Counted from the first letter of the stretch, positions 9,834 through 19,178 are shown. The stretch is DNA of 46,345 nucleotides from an uncultured Algibacter sp. (GCF_905480415.1 NZ_CAJQQI010000060.1:1-46345), one strand, 5' to 3'. Notes: a model not told the origin generated them from the sequence alone. Numbers and translations are program-made.

Positions 9834-10385
9834 ATGAAAAGCTTAATTAAAATATTAGTAATAGCAGTTGTTTTAGTTGCTGTATCATGTAAAAAAGATA
9901 CGGCACCAAATTATCAGTTCATGCCAAACATGTATGAATCGGTAGGATATAAAACGTATGGTGAAGCTGCATTTCAAAATGGGATTGAAGCACAAATACC
10001 TGCTCAAGGTTCTATACCTCGAGGTTACGTGCCTTTCGATATTGAAAATTCTACTGCAGGATACGAGTTAGCAAAAGCGACTTTATTAAGTCCTTTAGAT
10101 TCAACTAAAGTAGAATTAAATAGAGGAAAAGAGTTGTATGATATTTACTGTGGAATTTGTCACGGTAATAAGGGTAAAGGACAAGGTAAGTTAGTGCAGC
10201 GCGAAAAAATACTTGGTATTCCAAGTTATGATGATGTTGGTAGAGCTATAAACGAAGGGAGTATTTATCATACTATTTACTACGGAAAAAATGCTATGGG
10301 TTCTTATGCTAACCAATTGAATGAAGAAGAACGTTGGCAAGTAGTATCGTATGTATTAAAATTGAAAGTAGATTTAGAAAAGTAA
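9834..10385 (+). CDS. actE: Alternative Complex III subunit E, monohaem cytochrome c lipoprotein
   Basis: This 183-residue periplasmic cytochrome c has a signal peptide ending in a lipobox (VLVAVSC, Cys about residue 19), so it is membrane-anchored by lipid. The class-I haem motif CGICH is at about residue 106, and the probable distal Met lies in KNAMGSYANQL. ActE is the monohaem subunit that can pass electrons onward to the oxidase in Alternative Complex III systems. Its place between actD and actF matches the conserved operon order. Confidence 0.93.
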   Translation: MKSLIKILVIAVVLVAVSCKKDTAPNYQFMPNMYESVGYKTYGEAAFQNGIEAQIPAQGSIPRGYVPFDIENSTAGYELAKATLLSPLDSTKVELNRGKELYDIYCGICHGNKGKGQGKLVQREKILGIPSYDDVGRAINEGSIYHTIYYGKNAMGSYANQLNEEERWQVVSYVLKLKVDLEK

Positions 10386-10407
10386 GATTGATAAGATTAT
10401 TATAGAT

Positions 10408-11799
10408 ATGTATACATTTTCAAATAAATTAAAGACATTTTCTTTTATTCTAATGATTTTAGGAGCATTAGGTGTGGGATATGGTTTTATGACATCTCAT
10501 AAATCTTTAGATGAAGTAAAAACAATGCTTGCTGAAGAGGCAACTGGTCATGGTGGTGGACACGGAGAAGATGCTTCACACGCTGTTTCAGATTCGGATC
10601 ATGCTCAGGCTGAAGAAGCTCATGAAGAAACGTCGCATGGTGAAGAAACTCATGCAGAAAATGCGCATCATGGTGATGCTCACGCAGAACACGTGCAACA
10701 TCAATTAGCAAACAGACCTTGGTCTGCACTTTACGTAGCAGCATTTTTCTTTATGATGATTGCTTTAGGCGTTTTAGCTTTTTATGCGATTCAAATTGCA
10801 TCACAAGCAGGATGGTCGCCAGTTCTATTTAGAGTTATGGAAGGTATTACAGCATATTTACTTCCGGGTGCTTTAATTGTAATGGCCATCGCTGTAGGTT
10901 CTCATTATTTAGGTCATGATAGTATCTTCATGTGGATGAACCCGGATGTTATAAATCCAGAAAGCGAACATTACGATAAACTAATTGATGGAAAATCTTC
11001 ATTTTTAAATTTACCTTGGTTTATTATAAGAGGATTAATTTTTATTGCCGGTTGGAGCGCATATCGTCACTTCTCGCGTAAATTCTCTATCGCTCAAGAT
11101 ACAGCAGAAGATCAAAGTAATTTCAAAAAATCATTTCGTATTTCGGCAGGATTCTTAGTATTCTTTATTTATACAGAATCTATGATGTCTTGGGATTGGA
11201 TTATGAGTGTAGATCCACACTGGTTTTCTACATTATTTGGTTGGTATGTGTTTGCTAGTATGTTTGTAAGTGGTATTACTGTTATAGCTTTAATTACTAT
11301 TTATCTAAAATCTAGAAATTTCCTTGAATTTGTAAACGAAAATCATTTACATGATGTGGCTAAATTTATGTTCGCTTTTAGTATTTTTTGGACATATTTA
11401 TGGTTCTCACAATTTATGTTAATCTGGTATTCTAATATTCCTGAAGAGGTAACCTATTTTGTAACACGTTTCCAAGATTATAAATTACCATTCTTAGGTA
11501 TGGTGGTTATGAATTTTGTATTCCCAATACTGATGTTAATGAATGCTGATTACAAACGAATTCCTTGGTTTGTAGTTATGTCAGGTTTAGTCATCTTATT
11601 TGGACACTATATTGATATATTTAATATGATTATGCCTGCTACTGTTGGAGACAGATGGTTTATCGGCATACCAGAAATAAGTTCAGTTCTACTGTTCGCC
11701 GGGTTATTTATATTTGTTGTGTTTACGGCTTTAACAAAAGCACCATTACTTGTAAAAGGATATCCTTTTAGAAAAGAGAGTGAAGAATTTCATTATTAA
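10408..11799 (+). CDS. actF: Alternative Complex III subunit F with His-rich insertion
   Basis: ActF is the second large NrfD-like membrane subunit of Alternative Complex III. About ten hydrophobic helices are visible in 463 residues, with conserved-looking loops such as ESMMSWDWIMSVDPHW. It is structurally related to ActC but is not thought to form the quinol site; a proton-path role has been proposed for the family. Between the first helix and the second (about residues 45-98) lies a strongly acidic, His-rich segment with about twelve histidines. That segment is low complexity and looks like an accessory loop. The gene starts 22 nt after actE and is followed by coxB after 29 nt. Confidence 0.93.
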   Translation: MYTFSNKLKTFSFILMILGALGVGYGFMTSHKSLDEVKTMLAEEATGHGGGHGEDASHAVSDSDHAQAEEAHEETSHGEETHAENAHHGDAHAEHVQHQLANRPWSALYVAAFFFMMIALGVLAFYAIQIASQAGWSPVLFRVMEGITAYLLPGALIVMAIAVGSHYLGHDSIFMWMNPDVINPESEHYDKLIDGKSSFLNLPWFIIRGLIFIAGWSAYRHFSRKFSIAQDTAEDQSNFKKSFRISAGFLVFFIYTESMMSWDWIMSVDPHWFSTLFGWYVFASMFVSGITVIALITIYLKSRNFLEFVNENHLHDVAKFMFAFSIFWTYLWFSQFMLIWYSNIPEEVTYFVTRFQDYKLPFLGMVVMNFVFPILMLMNADYKRIPWFVVMSGLVILFGHYIDIFNMIMPATVGDRWFIGIPEISSVLLFAGLFIFVVFTALTKAPLLVKGYPFRKESEEFHY

Positions 11800-11828
11800 T
11801 AAGTTATAAATAAAGACGAACGACACCA

Positions 11829-12902
11829 ATGACTGCGTTATTAACAATTATAGTTTTAGTATTTATTTTAATTGCCATTTGGCAAATGGTTAAGATTTTC
11901 GATTTAGCTCAAGCTAAAAACGAAAACACTACCGCTGGGGTTGCTACCGATAAGGATAATACAATGAATGGTTATTTAATGATGGGCTTTTTAGCATTCA
12001 TCTACATTATAACTATTGTATGTTTTGTTAAATATGGTGATTTACCGTTAATGTCCAATTCAGCTTCAGAGCATGGTCAAACTATTGATAGTTTAATGGT
12101 AATTACCATGATAGTTATCTTTTTTGTTCAGACTGTAACTCAATTTTTATTGCACTATTTCGCTTTTAAGTATAAAGGTGAAAAAGGTAAAAAAGCTTTA
12201 TTTTTTGCAGATAATAATAAGCTAGAAGCCATTTGGACTATAATACCAGTTATTGTTTTGGCTGGTTTAATTATTTATGGCTTAAACGCGTGGATTACCA
12301 TTATGGGTGTTGACGAAAGTGAGGATCCGTTAATAGTGGAATTGTATGCACAGCAGTTTAACTGGAAAGCGAGATATGGTGGTGCAGATAATACTTTGGG
12401 TAAAGCTAACGTGCGTTTAATTGATATTGACCGTGCTAATATTTTAGGTTTAGATGAATCTGATCTTAGCGCGCAAGATGATGTCATTACTACAGAATTA
12501 CATTTACCGGTTGGAAGACCAGTATTATTCAAAATGCGTTCTCAAGATGTTTTACATTCCGCATACATGCCTCATTTTAGAGCTCAAATGAATTGTGTGC
12601 CAGGAATGATTACACAATTTGGTTTTACACCAACAGTTACTACGGCTGACATGCGTGAAACACCTCAAATGCAAGAAAAGATTACAAGAATTAATAAAAT
12701 TAGAGTTGAAAAAAGCGAAAAGCTCTTGGCTAAAGGTGAAGAGGCTTTAGAACGTTATGAATTTGACTATTTGTTATTGTGTAACAAGATTTGTGGAAAA
12801 TCGCACTACAATATGCAAATGAAAATTGTTGTAGAAACTCAAGAAGAATATGATGCTTGGGTAAAAGAGCAAAAGGAATTTAAAAATTCGCTAATTAATT
12901 AA
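11829..12902 (+). CDS. coxB: Cytochrome c oxidase subunit II with CuA site
   Basis: Subunit II carries the dinuclear CuA centre that receives electrons from cytochrome c or the ActA/ActE haems. The CuA ligands are visible near the C terminus as CNKICGKSHYNM (the C-x3-C-x3-H-x2-M pattern), with the upstream His in HSAYMPHF. The N-terminal part contains about four hydrophobic helices (roughly residues 1-22, 47-68, 84-110 and 136-155) where the canonical subunit has two. No cytochrome c domain is fused to the C terminus. The position directly after actF and before coxA supports a physical act-cox supercomplex, as described for Flavobacterium johnsoniae. Confidence 0.95.
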   Translation: MTALLTIIVLVFILIAIWQMVKIFDLAQAKNENTTAGVATDKDNTMNGYLMMGFLAFIYIITIVCFVKYGDLPLMSNSASEHGQTIDSLMVITMIVIFFVQTVTQFLLHYFAFKYKGEKGKKALFFADNNKLEAIWTIIPVIVLAGLIIYGLNAWITIMGVDESEDPLIVELYAQQFNWKARYGGADNTLGKANVRLIDIDRANILGLDESDLSAQDDVITTELHLPVGRPVLFKMRSQDVLHSAYMPHFRAQMNCVPGMITQFGFTPTVTTADMRETPQMQEKITRINKIRVEKSEKLLAKGEEALERYEFDYLLLCNKICGKSHYNMQMKIVVETQEEYDAWVKEQKEFKNSLIN

Positions 12903-12928
12903 TAAAAAAGAAAAAACGATATAAGATT

Positions 12929-14722
12929 ATGTCAGCACACGCAGATACTCACGCTACCGACGACGACCACGGACATCATCATAAAGAAACGTTTGTAACT
13001 AAATATATATTTAGTCAAGACCATAAAATGATTGCTAAGCAGTATCTGGTTACAGGTACTATTATGGGGGTTATAGGTGTTTTAATGTCTATGATGATGC
13101 GTATGCAAATAGCATGGCCAGAAGAACCTAATGTGCTTTTTGAGGCATTATTAGGCAAATGGGCACCAGATGGTGTTATGGATGCGGATATTTATTTGGC
13201 ATTGGTTACTATTCATGGAACTATAATGGTATTCTTTGTATTAACAGCTGGATTGAGTGGTACTTTTAGTAACCTATTGATTCCGTTGCAAATTGGTGCA
13301 CGAGATATGGCGTCAGGTTTCTTAAATATGGTTTCTTATTGGTTATTCTTTTTGTCAAGTGTAATCATGGTTATTTCCTTATTTGTTGAGGCAGGTCCTG
13401 CGGCAGCTGGATGGACAATCTATCCACCATTAAGTGCTCTTCCAATGGCACAAGGTGGTTCTGGTATGGGTATGACCCTATGGTTAGTATCTATGGCTAT
13501 ATTTATCGCTTCTTCTTTATTAGGATCTCTTAATTATATTGTTACCGTAATTAACTTACGTACAAAAGGGATGTCTATGACAAGATTACCTTTAACAATA
13601 TGGGCGTTTTTTGTAACGGCCATCATAGGTGTTATTTCATTCCCAGTATTATTGTCTGCAGCGTTATTGCTAATCATGGATAGAAGTTTTGGAACATCAT
13701 TCTTTTTATCTGACATATTTATTCAAGGAGAAGTGCTACATTATCAAGGAGGTTCACCAGTATTATTTGAACATTTATTTTGGTTTTTGGGACACCCAGA
13801 GGTCTATATCGTAATATTACCAGCGATGGGGTTAGTGTCTGAGATTTTAGCGTCTAATTCTCGTAAGCCCGTATTCGGCTATCGAGCTATGATCGCATCT
13901 ATTTTAGCTATTGCATTCCTTTCAACAATTGTTTGGGGTCATCATATGTTTATTTCAGGAATGAATCCGTTCTTAGGCTCTGTGTTTACTTTTACAACTT
14001 TATTGATTGCTATTCCATCAGCAGTGAAAGCATTCAACTGGATAACTACACTTTGGAAGGGTAATTTACAGATGAATCCTGCCATGTTGTTCTCAATTGG
14101 TTTTGTGTCAACATTTATTACAGGTGGTTTAACAGGGATTATTTTAGGTGATAGTGCATTAGATATTAATGTACATGACACCTATTTTGTAGTGGCTCAT
14201 TTTCACTTGGTTATGGGTATTTCTGCATTGTACGGTATGTTTGCTGGTATTTATCACTGGTATCCTAAAATGTTTGGACGCATGTTAAACAAAAACTTAG
14301 GTTATATACATTTTTGGGTAACAGCTGTCTGTGCTTACGGGGTATTCTTTCCAATGCACTTTATAGGTATGGCAGGCTTGCCACGTCGTTATTATACAAA
14401 TAGTAATTTCCCATTATTTGATGATTTAGCAAATGTAAATGTCATTATTACTATGTTCGCTTTAATTGGTGGAGTAGTTCAAATAGTATATTTATATAAC
14501 TTTTTTATTAGTATCTTTTATGGAAAGAAAGCAGTTCAAAACCCATGGAAATCTACTACTCTAGAATGGACAGCACCTGTTGAACACATGCATGGTAACT
14601 GGCCTGGCGCTATTCCTCATGTATATCGTTGGCCTTACGATTATAGTAAGCCAGGTTACGATGTAGATTTTGTTCCTCAAAATATTCCGTTAAAAGACGG
14701 TGAAGAAGAGTTACAGCACTAA
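12929..14722 (+). CDS. coxA: Cytochrome c oxidase subunit I, A1-type haem-copper
   Basis: This is the 597-residue catalytic subunit that reduces oxygen to water and pumps protons. Key sites are visible. The low-spin haem His lies in VTIHGTIMVFF. GHPEVY at about residue 289 holds a CuB His, the cross-linked Tyr and the A1-type helix-VI Glu. WGHHMF holds the CuB His pair. DTYFVVAHFHLVMG at about residue 417 holds the haem a3 and haem a ligands. The N terminus is His/Asp-rich (HATDDDHGHHHKE). It ends the act-cox operon; subunits III and IV and haem A synthesis genes are not in the window and must lie elsewhere. Confidence 0.97.
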   Translation: MSAHADTHATDDDHGHHHKETFVTKYIFSQDHKMIAKQYLVTGTIMGVIGVLMSMMMRMQIAWPEEPNVLFEALLGKWAPDGVMDADIYLALVTIHGTIMVFFVLTAGLSGTFSNLLIPLQIGARDMASGFLNMVSYWLFFLSSVIMVISLFVEAGPAAAGWTIYPPLSALPMAQGGSGMGMTLWLVSMAIFIASSLLGSLNYIVTVINLRTKGMSMTRLPLTIWAFFVTAIIGVISFPVLLSAALLLIMDRSFGTSFFLSDIFIQGEVLHYQGGSPVLFEHLFWFLGHPEVYIVILPAMGLVSEILASNSRKPVFGYRAMIASILAIAFLSTIVWGHHMFISGMNPFLGSVFTFTTLLIAIPSAVKAFNWITTLWKGNLQMNPAMLFSIGFVSTFITGGLTGIILGDSALDINVHDTYFVVAHFHLVMGISALYGMFAGIYHWYPKMFGRMLNKNLGYIHFWVTAVCAYGVFFPMHFIGMAGLPRRYYTNSNFPLFDDLANVNVIITMFALIGGVVQIVYLYNFFISIFYGKKAVQNPWKSTTLEWTAPVEHMHGNWPGAIPHVYRWPYDYSKPGYDVDFVPQNIPLKDGEEELQH

Positions 14723-14746
14723 ATAGTCAATACATATTTTATAAAT

Positions 14747-14773
14747 AAAGCTCATATATTAAAGATGGGCTTT
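14747..14773 (+). terminator. Probable terminator of the act-cox operon
   Basis: Arms AAAGCTCAT and ATGGGCTTT pair over 9 bp with one G-T wobble across a 9-nt loop, 25 nt after the coxA stop. The T-tract after the stem is short and broken, so efficiency is uncertain. Confidence 0.55.
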
Positions 14774-14775
14774 AT

Positions 14776-15012
14776 CTGTTTATATACGCTCATACAAATA
14801 CCCGAGGCCCAGATGAGTACAGCTTAAACGTATGGAAAAAACGTGTCGCTTCAATACATGAATATTAAGTGAATCAAGGCATTGAAAGGAATCGATTAAA
14901 AAGTATTGGCTATGGCGAAATGCAATCACTCGATGAGTGTGTTAAAGAAGGCATTTGCGATGATAGCGAATATGATATTAACCGTCGCTGCGAGTTTACA
15001 ATTTTGAATTAA
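14776..15012 (+). pseudogene. Remnant of an OmpA-family C-terminal domain
   Basis: Absent from the ORF track because it has no start and carries an internal stop. The frame ending at TAA 15010-15012 reads AHTNTRGPDEYSLNVWKKR, then an in-frame TAA (14866-14868), then VNQGIERNRLKSIGYGE, a Cys-bracketed loop and NRRCEFTILN. This is the peptidoglycan-binding OmpA fold in order: the HTDxRG-like motif, the 'eYN..ls..Ra' helix, the 'GYGE' strand and the terminal NRRxEF strand. The usual large N-terminal part (often PD40/TPR in Bacteroidota) is gone. A good terminator follows 34 nt downstream, as expected for the end of a once-active gene. I infer a truncated, decayed gene. Confidence 0.8.
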
Positions 15013-15046
15013 TCAACCAATTTATAATCAATTAGATTTTTGAAAC

Positions 15047-15072
15047 GCCTTTCCAATTCGGAAAGGCTTTTT
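15047..15072 (+). terminator. Rho-independent terminator after the OmpA remnant
   Basis: A perfect 8-bp stem (GCCTTTCC with GGAAAGGC) and a 5-nt loop are followed by TTTTT. It is a strong intrinsic terminator and isolates the downstream small gene from the act-cox operon. Confidence 0.88.
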
Positions 15073-15075
15073 GTT

Positions 15076-15083
15076 TATATTTG
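15076..15083 (+). promoter_or_regulatory. Candidate -7 element for the small membrane protein
   Basis: TATATTTG matches TAnnTTTG exactly, 54 nt before the ATG at 15138 and just after the terminator. No clear -33 TTG is present. Confidence 0.4.
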
Positions 15084-15137
15084 GCATACGTAAAGAAGTT
15101 TATGTATTTTTAATATAATATAGAAACCCTTGATAAT

Positions 15138-15347
15138 ATGATTAAGTTTTGGATTATAACAATATGTATATTTTTAATTATAACTTACTTTCTTAACAAA
15201 GTAATTAATAAATATTTTAAAGGTGATAAAAAAAAGTATGACGGACGATGGAATATATATTATTGGGAAGGTTTAGTTGCCTTAAGTTCTGGATTAACAT
15301 TTGTGATATTGTTTATTTTGAATTCAACTCATCTTTTATCCATATAA
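15138..15347 (+). CDS. Small two-helix membrane protein of unknown function
   Basis: I do not recognise this 69-residue protein. It has a hydrophobic helix at about residues 3-20 (FWIITICIFLIITYF), a basic middle (NKYFKGDKKKYDGR) and a second hydrophobic segment at about 46-66. This fits a two-pass inner-membrane protein with a positively charged cytoplasmic loop. A candidate promoter and an upstream terminator suggest independent transcription. Being short and AT-rich, it could be a chance ORF, but the alternation of helix, basic loop and helix argues for a real gene. Confidence 0.5.
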   Translation: MIKFWIITICIFLIITYFLNKVINKYFKGDKKKYDGRWNIYYWEGLVALSSGLTFVILFILNSTHLLSI

Positions 15348-15360
15348 ACCTTTAATGAGT

Positions 15361-15449
15361 TGTCATTCCTGCGAAGGAAGAAATCCATTTTTTTAATTCG
15401 AAACGAAATGTCACCTTGAGCATTACTGAAATGAAAAGATATTTTCATT
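15361..15449. repeat. Degenerate dispersed-repeat-like sequence and hairpin before ruvB
   Basis: This non-coding stretch contains TGTCATTCCTGCGAAGGA with a following AAATCC (15361-15386) and TGTCACCTTGAGC (15409-15421). Both resemble short repeat families scattered through many bacterial intergenic regions. It also holds an 8-bp perfect inverted repeat AATGAAAA/TTTTCATT (15430-15449). Only one copy of each is in the window, so the repeat status is inferred from resemblance to known intergenic motifs. Confidence 0.4.
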
Positions 15450-15487
15450 GAAAGTACAAAGCAAAGCTTTAAAATAAGGTATTAAAT

Positions 15488-16510
15488 ATGAATGAAAACC
15501 TAGATCCGACTGACGAAAATTTTTCACCCGAAGAATTAGATATAGAAAGAAAGTTAAGACCCTTGTCATTTGATGATTTTACGGGTCAGGATCAAGTACT
15601 TGAAAACCTTAAAATCTTTGTTCAAGCGGCTAACTTAAGAACAGAAGCTTTAGATCACACGTTGTTTCATGGGCCTCCTGGCTTAGGAAAAACCACCTTA
15701 GCTTATATTTTAGCTAACGAATTAACTGTGGGTATCAAAGTAACATCTGGTCCTGTTTTAGACAAACCAGGTGATTTAGCAGGGTTGCTTACAAATTTAG
15801 AAGAACGTGATGTTCTGTTTATTGATGAAATTCATCGATTAAGTCCAATAGTTGAGGAGTATTTATACTCAGCAATGGAAGATTATAAAATCGATATCAT
15901 GATTGAATCTGGGCCAAATGCTCGTTCAGTACAAATCAATTTGAATCCGTTTACTTTAGTTGGCGCAACAACGCGTTCTGGTTTGTTAACGGCACCAATG
16001 CGTGCACGTTTTGGTATTCAAAGCAGATTGCAATATTACAAAACCGATTTACTTACAACTATTGTACAACGAAGTGCCGAAATATTAGATGTACCCATTT
16101 CAATGGAAGCAGCTATTGAAATTGCAGGCAGAAGTAGAGGCACACCAAGAATAGCGAATGCTTTATTGCGCCGTGTACGCGATTTTGCGCAAATAAAAGG
16201 TAATGGAAGTATTGATATTAAAATTGCAAAATATGCTCTAGAAGCCTTAAATGTTGATGCACACGGATTAGATGAAATGGATAATAAAATTTTAACCACG
16301 ATCATTGAAAAGTTCAAAGGTGGTCCCGTTGGCATTTCTACTATTGCAACAGCGGTAAGTGAAAGTCCTGAAACTATAGAAGAAGTTTACGAGCCCTTTT
16401 TAATACAACAAGGTTTTATTATGCGAACTCCACGCGGACGAGAAGTTACAGAACAAGCTTATAAACACTTAGGAAAAGTTAAAGGGCCAACACAAGGTGG
16501 ACTATTTTAA
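15488..16510 (+). CDS. ruvB: Holliday junction branch-migration ATPase RuvB
   Basis: RuvB is the hexameric AAA+ motor that drives branch migration with RuvA. The 340-residue length is normal. The protein shows the N-terminal [11 protein letters not shown] motif, Walker [10 protein letters not shown] at about residue 62, Walker B with DEIHR at about 114, sensor 1 ATTRSG at about 160, the arginine-finger region APMRARFG, and a C-terminal winged helix containing RTPRGREVT. The ATG at 15488 gives the expected N terminus. It stands alone here: ruvA and ruvC are not adjacent. Confidence 0.98.
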   Translation: MNENLDPTDENFSPEELDIERKLRPLSFDDFTGQDQVLENLKIFVQAANLRTEALDHTLFHGPPGLGKTTLAYILANELTVGIKVTSGPVLDKPGDLAGLLTNLEERDVLFIDEIHRLSPIVEEYLYSAMEDYKIDIMIESGPNARSVQINLNPFTLVGATTRSGLLTAPMRARFGIQSRLQYYKTDLLTTIVQRSAEILDVPISMEAAIEIAGRSRGTPRIANALLRRVRDFAQIKGNGSIDIKIAKYALEALNVDAHGLDEMDNKILTTIIEKFKGGPVGISTIATAVSESPETIEEVYEPFLIQQGFIMRTPRGREVTEQAYKHLGKVKGPTQGGLF

Positions 16511-16632
16511 TTATAAAATTTTAGAGTATTAATTTTCAGTTAATTATAACTTGTATTTCATCGGGTTTTATGCAGAACAGCTAAGAATATTGTTTTTCAT
16601 CAAAATTTTTCTATGGTTTTAAGATTATCGTT

Positions 16633-16640
16633 TATGTTTG
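16633..16640 (+). promoter_or_regulatory. Candidate -7 element for the cytochrome c peroxidase gene
   Basis: TATGTTTG matches TAnnTTTG exactly and lies 43 nt before the ATG at 16684. The remainder of the 173-nt gap after ruvB shows no other clear signal. Confidence 0.4.
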
Positions 16641-16683
16641 GCTCCATAACATTCAGATTCCCCAATCTATAATCTATCAAAAT

Positions 16684-18024
16684 ATGAAAAACCTAAAAAG
16701 TTTTACCCTATTAATGGTGTTCGCTTATCTCTCAAGTTCTTGCGCAACTGATCAGGACGACTATGTTCAAACGCCATTGCAGTCTAGTTTAGAAAAGCAA
16801 ATCATAGAGCTATTTGGTTCTAAAGAATCACTTATACTTCCAGCCTCAAATGATTATAATATTATTCCTAACGATGCAAAAAACAGTATTACTAAAGCAA
16901 AAGTTGAATTAGGAAAATTATTATTTCACGAAACGTTTCTTGGTAAAAACCCAAAAATGGATGAAAGTATGAATTCCTATTCATGTGCTAGTTGTCATCA
17001 TGCTGCAGCTGGTTTTCAAAGCGGCTTATTACAAGGAATTGGTGAAGGCGGTATAGGTTTTGGATTACGCGGTGAAGGTAGACTTAAATCTTCAAGCTAT
17101 CTAGAAAGAGATTTAGATGTACAACCCATTAAAAGCCCAAGTATATTGAATGTGGCTTATCAAGATGTTATGCTCTGGAATGGTCAATTTGGAGCTGTAG
17201 GCTCTAACGCAGGAACAGAAGCAAATTGGACAGTTGGAACACCAAAAGAGAATAATAGTTTAGGTTTTGAGGGTGTTGAAACTCAAGCTATAGCTGGTAT
17301 AGGTGTACACCGTCAGCTTATAGATGAAGATTTTATTAAAAGTTCATCTTACAAAGCACTATTTGACGTGGCTTTTCCAAATGATACCGAAGATAATTGT
17401 TATACAAAGTTAAATGCGGCACTTGCAATAGCTGCTTATGAAAGAACAGTTTTGTCAAATGAAGCACCTTTTCAGTTGTGGTTAAATGGAGATGATTTTG
17501 CTATGAGTGATGATGAATTACAAGGGGCTAGATTGTTTTTTGATAAAGGACAATGTTATACTTGTCATTCAGGTCCTGGTTTAAATGGTATGGAGTTTCA
17601 TGCCTTAGGAATGAATGATTTAGCTGGAGAAAACGTATTAACCGTTATCGATGAAGCGACTAAAAAAGGACGTGGCGGATTTACGGGAAATAGTGAGGAT
17701 GATTACAAGTTTAAAACACCGCAACTCTATAACTTAAAAGATGTTGATTTTTATGGGCACGGAGGAAGTTTTACATCCGTACGAGACATTATTAGTTATA
17801 AAAATGAAGCTGCGCATGAGAATAGTGATGTATCTTCAAATAAATTATCTTCTTTATTTCATCCATTAAATTTAACTGATGAGGAAGTTGATTTAATCGC
17901 GTTATTTGTAGAAAACTCACTTTACGATCCAAATTTAAAGCGTTATCAGCCAGTTAGTTTGCCTAGTGGCAATTGTTTTCCTAATGCAGACTCTCAATCA
18001 TCTATAGATATGGGGTGTAATTAA
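16684..18024 (+). CDS. Di-haem cytochrome c peroxidase/MauG-family lipoprotein
   Basis: This 446-residue periplasmic protein has a signal peptide ending in lipobox LSSSC (Cys about residue 19). Two haem c motifs, CASCH at about residue 100 and CYTCH at about 290, define the two-domain bacterial cytochrome c peroxidase/MauG fold. Family-typical pieces include ELGKLLFHETFLGK before the first haem, LKDVDFYGHGGSF near the C terminus, and KSPSILNVAY. The likely reaction is reduction of hydrogen peroxide with electrons from c-type cytochromes, though MauG-like oxidation of another substrate is possible. No pathway partner is adjacent; the respiratory operon 2 kb upstream could supply electrons. Confidence 0.88.
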   Translation: MKNLKSFTLLMVFAYLSSSCATDQDDYVQTPLQSSLEKQIIELFGSKESLILPASNDYNIIPNDAKNSITKAKVELGKLLFHETFLGKNPKMDESMNSYSCASCHHAAAGFQSGLLQGIGEGGIGFGLRGEGRLKSSSYLERDLDVQPIKSPSILNVAYQDVMLWNGQFGAVGSNAGTEANWTVGTPKENNSLGFEGVETQAIAGIGVHRQLIDEDFIKSSSYKALFDVAFPNDTEDNCYTKLNAALAIAAYERTVLSNEAPFQLWLNGDDFAMSDDELQGARLFFDKGQCYTCHSGPGLNGMEFHALGMNDLAGENVLTVIDEATKKGRGGFTGNSEDDYKFKTPQLYNLKDVDFYGHGGSFTSVRDIISYKNEAAHENSDVSSNKLSSLFHPLNLTDEEVDLIALFVENSLYDPNLKRYQPVSLPSGNCFPNADSQSSIDMGCN

Positions 18025-18083
18025 ATGGTGTTAAAAATCATAAAATAAAAACTAAATCGTAGTTTAGGACTTTAAAATTAAGA

Positions 18084-19004
18084 GTGAAAAATCTAAACTA
18101 TTCTAATATGATAAAAACCGAAGCCAAACGCCTCGGTTTTTTATCTTGTGGTATAAGTAAAGCTGAGTTTTTAGAAGAAGAAGCCCCTCGTTTAGAGAAT
18201 TGGTTAAAGAACAATATGCATGGGAAAATGCAATATATGGAGAACCATTTTGACAAGCGTTTAGATCCAACACTTTTAGTTGAGGGCTCTAAAAGTGTCA
18301 TTTCTTTATTACTTAATTATTTTCCTTCAGAAGAGCAAACCGATAAAACAGCTCCAAAGATTAGTAAGTATGCTTATGGAACCGATTATCATTTTGTTAT
18401 TAAAGACAAACTGAAACAATTGCTTCATTTTATACAAGATGAAATAGGAGATGTTCATGGTCGTGCTTTTGTAGACTCAGCACCCGTGCTCGATAAAGCG
18501 TGGGCCGCCAAATCTGGATTGGGCTGGATTGGGAAGCATAGTAACCTACTAACACAACAAGTAGGCTCTTTCTATTTTATTGCTGAACTCATTGTTGATT
18601 TAGACTTAGAATACGATTCCGCAACTACTGATCACTGTGGTTCATGCACAGCTTGTATTGACGCGTGTCCTACCGAAGCGATAACAGAACCTTATGTGGT
18701 AGATGGCAGCAAATGCATTTCATACTTTACTATAGAATTAAAAGAAAATATTCCTACTGAGTTTAAAGGTAAAATGGACGATTGGATGTTCGGTTGTGAT
18801 GTTTGTCAAGATGTTTGTCCTTGGAATCGATTTTCAAAACCGCATAGCCAACCTTTGTTCAATCCACATCCTGAATTATTATCATTGACAAAGAAGGACT
18901 GGGAGGAAATTACGGAAGATACTTTCAAAAAAGTATTTAAAAATTCAGCAGTAAAACGCACTAAATTTTCAGGATTAAAAAGAAACATAGATTTTCTAAA
19001 ATAA
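18084..19004 (+). CDS. queG: Epoxyqueuosine reductase
   Basis: QueG catalyses the last step of queuosine synthesis in tRNA, reducing epoxyqueuosine with a cobalamin cofactor and two [4Fe-4S] clusters. The cluster motifs are visible as [11 protein letters not shown] at about residue 184 and CDVCQDVC at about 238. The catalytic region [21 protein letters not shown] lies at about 130-150. I keep the GTG start at 18084 because the residues before the alternative ATG (18108), [15 protein letters not shown], continue the family's N-terminal helix. Length (306) is normal. The gene begins 59 nt after the peroxidase stop and may be co-transcribed with it. Confidence 0.95.
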   Translation: MKNLNYSNMIKTEAKRLGFLSCGISKAEFLEEEAPRLENWLKNNMHGKMQYMENHFDKRLDPTLLVEGSKSVISLLLNYFPSEEQTDKTAPKISKYAYGTDYHFVIKDKLKQLLHFIQDEIGDVHGRAFVDSAPVLDKAWAAKSGLGWIGKHSNLLTQQVGSFYFIAELIVDLDLEYDSATTDHCGSCTACIDACPTEAITEPYVVDGSKCISYFTIELKENIPTEFKGKMDDWMFGCDVCQDVCPWNRFSKPHSQPLFNPHPELLSLTKKDWEEITEDTFKKVFKNSAVKRTKFSGLKRNIDFLK

Positions 19005-19178
19005 TCAGCAAGATTCTCTAATTATTAACCCTATTGGAAGTTCTGTAGTTCGAGGTTCAATTAGGATATTATTATTACTTAGAATTAATTTCACTCTTCA
19101 AGAATTTTAATAGTTGATTACTCCAATAGTACTTTTTTTAGATCACGTTTATAATTTTTACAATCAAAAAGTGAGCTT

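Noticed and set aside
12275-12532. Minus-strand ORF within coxB (and similar antisense ORFs in coxA, ruvB and GH32)
   Set aside because: All lie wholly inside strongly supported genes and lack recognisable domains.
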